Shown here: piece by piece, positions 63,470-64,000 of the stretch | Numbering within the stretch: the first letter of the stretch is position 1 | Layout of the letters: each line of letters opens with the position of its first letter | Assembly (NCBI GenBank): GCA_026075535.2 | Contig: AP026538.1 | Coordinates: forward strand, 1,302,001 to 1,366,000 | DNA from: Tricholoma matsutake | Lineage: Eukaryota > Basidiomycota > Agaricomycetes > Agaricales > Tricholomataceae | DNA length: 64,000 nt | Direction: 5' to 3' | The notes under the pieces: generated by a model | Databases searched by the model: none | What the model saw: the letters and a program-made list of their open reading frames with translations, nothing else | What the model was told of the DNA's origin: nothing | Position numbers and translations under genes: made by a program

Positions 63470-64000
63470 GACTGACATGTTTCCATTCCCCAATGATCTT
63501 ACCCATCGCATGCCCAAGGAATCTACTACAATTGGTAAATCATGCTTCTAGAATAGAACTTGATATAGATCATTGTGCTTACTTCCCAAGGAGGTGTCAG
63601 AAAAAAATTAAGGATACCAGGTCAAATTTTTTTTAAGCCAACAAGTGAGGAACTAACTAACCCATGGTGTGAACTATCTTCTAAGGAAATTTTGATTACA
63701 AATCATTTGACCCAAAAGTTTGGTTCACAGCTGCTTTCACAATGACCTTCTGGCTTAGCGTTGGGTGAAGGAAGTGTAGGTAAAGTATTACTGAGGGCCT
63801 TTGTCAGTAATGTAAAGTAATTATTTCACTGCTGGTTGACGCATAATTCTGAACTATTTCAGAGAAATCCTTCTATTGCAATTTGAAAAAAAATTCAAGT
63901 TCAGATCTGAATAGCAAGCAATATTCATATGCCAGTTTTGGACAAATTTCTTTACTACTGAGGAGTAGAAAGTGTGCTGTAGAGGTCAGAAATCAGGGTG
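63470..64000. other. Stretch without a supported gene
   Basis: AT-rich DNA after the end of the interrupted Gly-repeat gene. No frame, repeat or RNA gene recognised. Confidence 0.4.

Overview
The window looks like nuclear DNA of an Agaricomycete (mushroom-forming basidiomycete). The evidence is many short spliceosomal introns (about 50-75 bp, GT..AG, often GTAAGT-like), a Plavaka-type transposase, a 2OG-Fe(II)/TET-JBP-like dioxygenase of the kind expanded in Agaricomycetes, a JmjC protein of the same kind, a DUF6698 gene, a Ty3/gypsy element and a Tad1-like LINE. No housekeeping gene, rRNA or intact tRNA was seen. Most genes are interrupted, frameshifted or carry stops. The window is a TE-dense accessory region; the genus cannot be fixed from sequence alone.

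Layout. 1-7 kb holds almost no coding sequence but many repeats: a 169-bp and a 104-bp tandem duplication, two tRNA-derived SINE-like copies, and an array of six hairpins (4862-5069) with a conserved loop and co-varying stems. 7.3-8.6 kb (minus) is a decayed module: a dioxygenase remnant, a repeat block, and a fragment of the conserved gene seen intact-like at 14-16 kb. 9.1-13.6 kb (minus) is a decayed Plavaka transposase gene whose first exon-intron junction is tandemly duplicated. 14.0-16.1 kb (minus) is a multicopy hypothetical gene. 16.7-20.4 kb (plus) carries an all-hypothetical gene and a JmjC gene. 21.7-24.0 kb (plus) is an OTT_1508-deaminase-like gene. 25.1-26.7 kb (plus) is the dioxygenase gene. 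The 7.3-8.6 kb module recurs in inverted orientation at 25.1-28.0 kb. A paired 17-bp motif (GTCTGACTTTTTGTCAC) recurs ten times across 7.8-27.1 kb in the blocks next to these genes.

28.6-29.3 kb (minus) is a Cys-containing conserved hypothetical gene. 29.9-41.5 kb (plus) is a DUF6698 gene split by a 10.3-kb Ty3/gypsy element (30934-41196). The element's gag-pol lies on the minus strand, with PBS, PPT, a second identical 19-nt PPT copy inside pol, and an intron-containing zinc-cluster ORF on the opposite strand between integrase and 3' LTR. 41.5-48.5 kb is repeats with little recognisable coding sequence.

49.4-51.2 kb (minus) and 51.6-63.5 kb (plus) are two paralogous Gly-heptad-repeat genes in opposite orientation. 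The plus copy is interrupted by a 3.8-kb hAT-like element (8-bp TSD TTGATGCT; it contains a second inverted-repeat element, satellites and hairpin families) and by a 6.6-kb LINE (11-bp TSD TAATGACCCCT) whose reverse transcriptase has lost one catalytic Asp.

No single undescribed operon-like system is proven. The strongest candidates for novelty are the hairpin arrays, the antisense spliced ORF plus internal PPT of the gypsy element, and the clustering of DNA/chromatin-modifier-like genes with shared flanking blocks.
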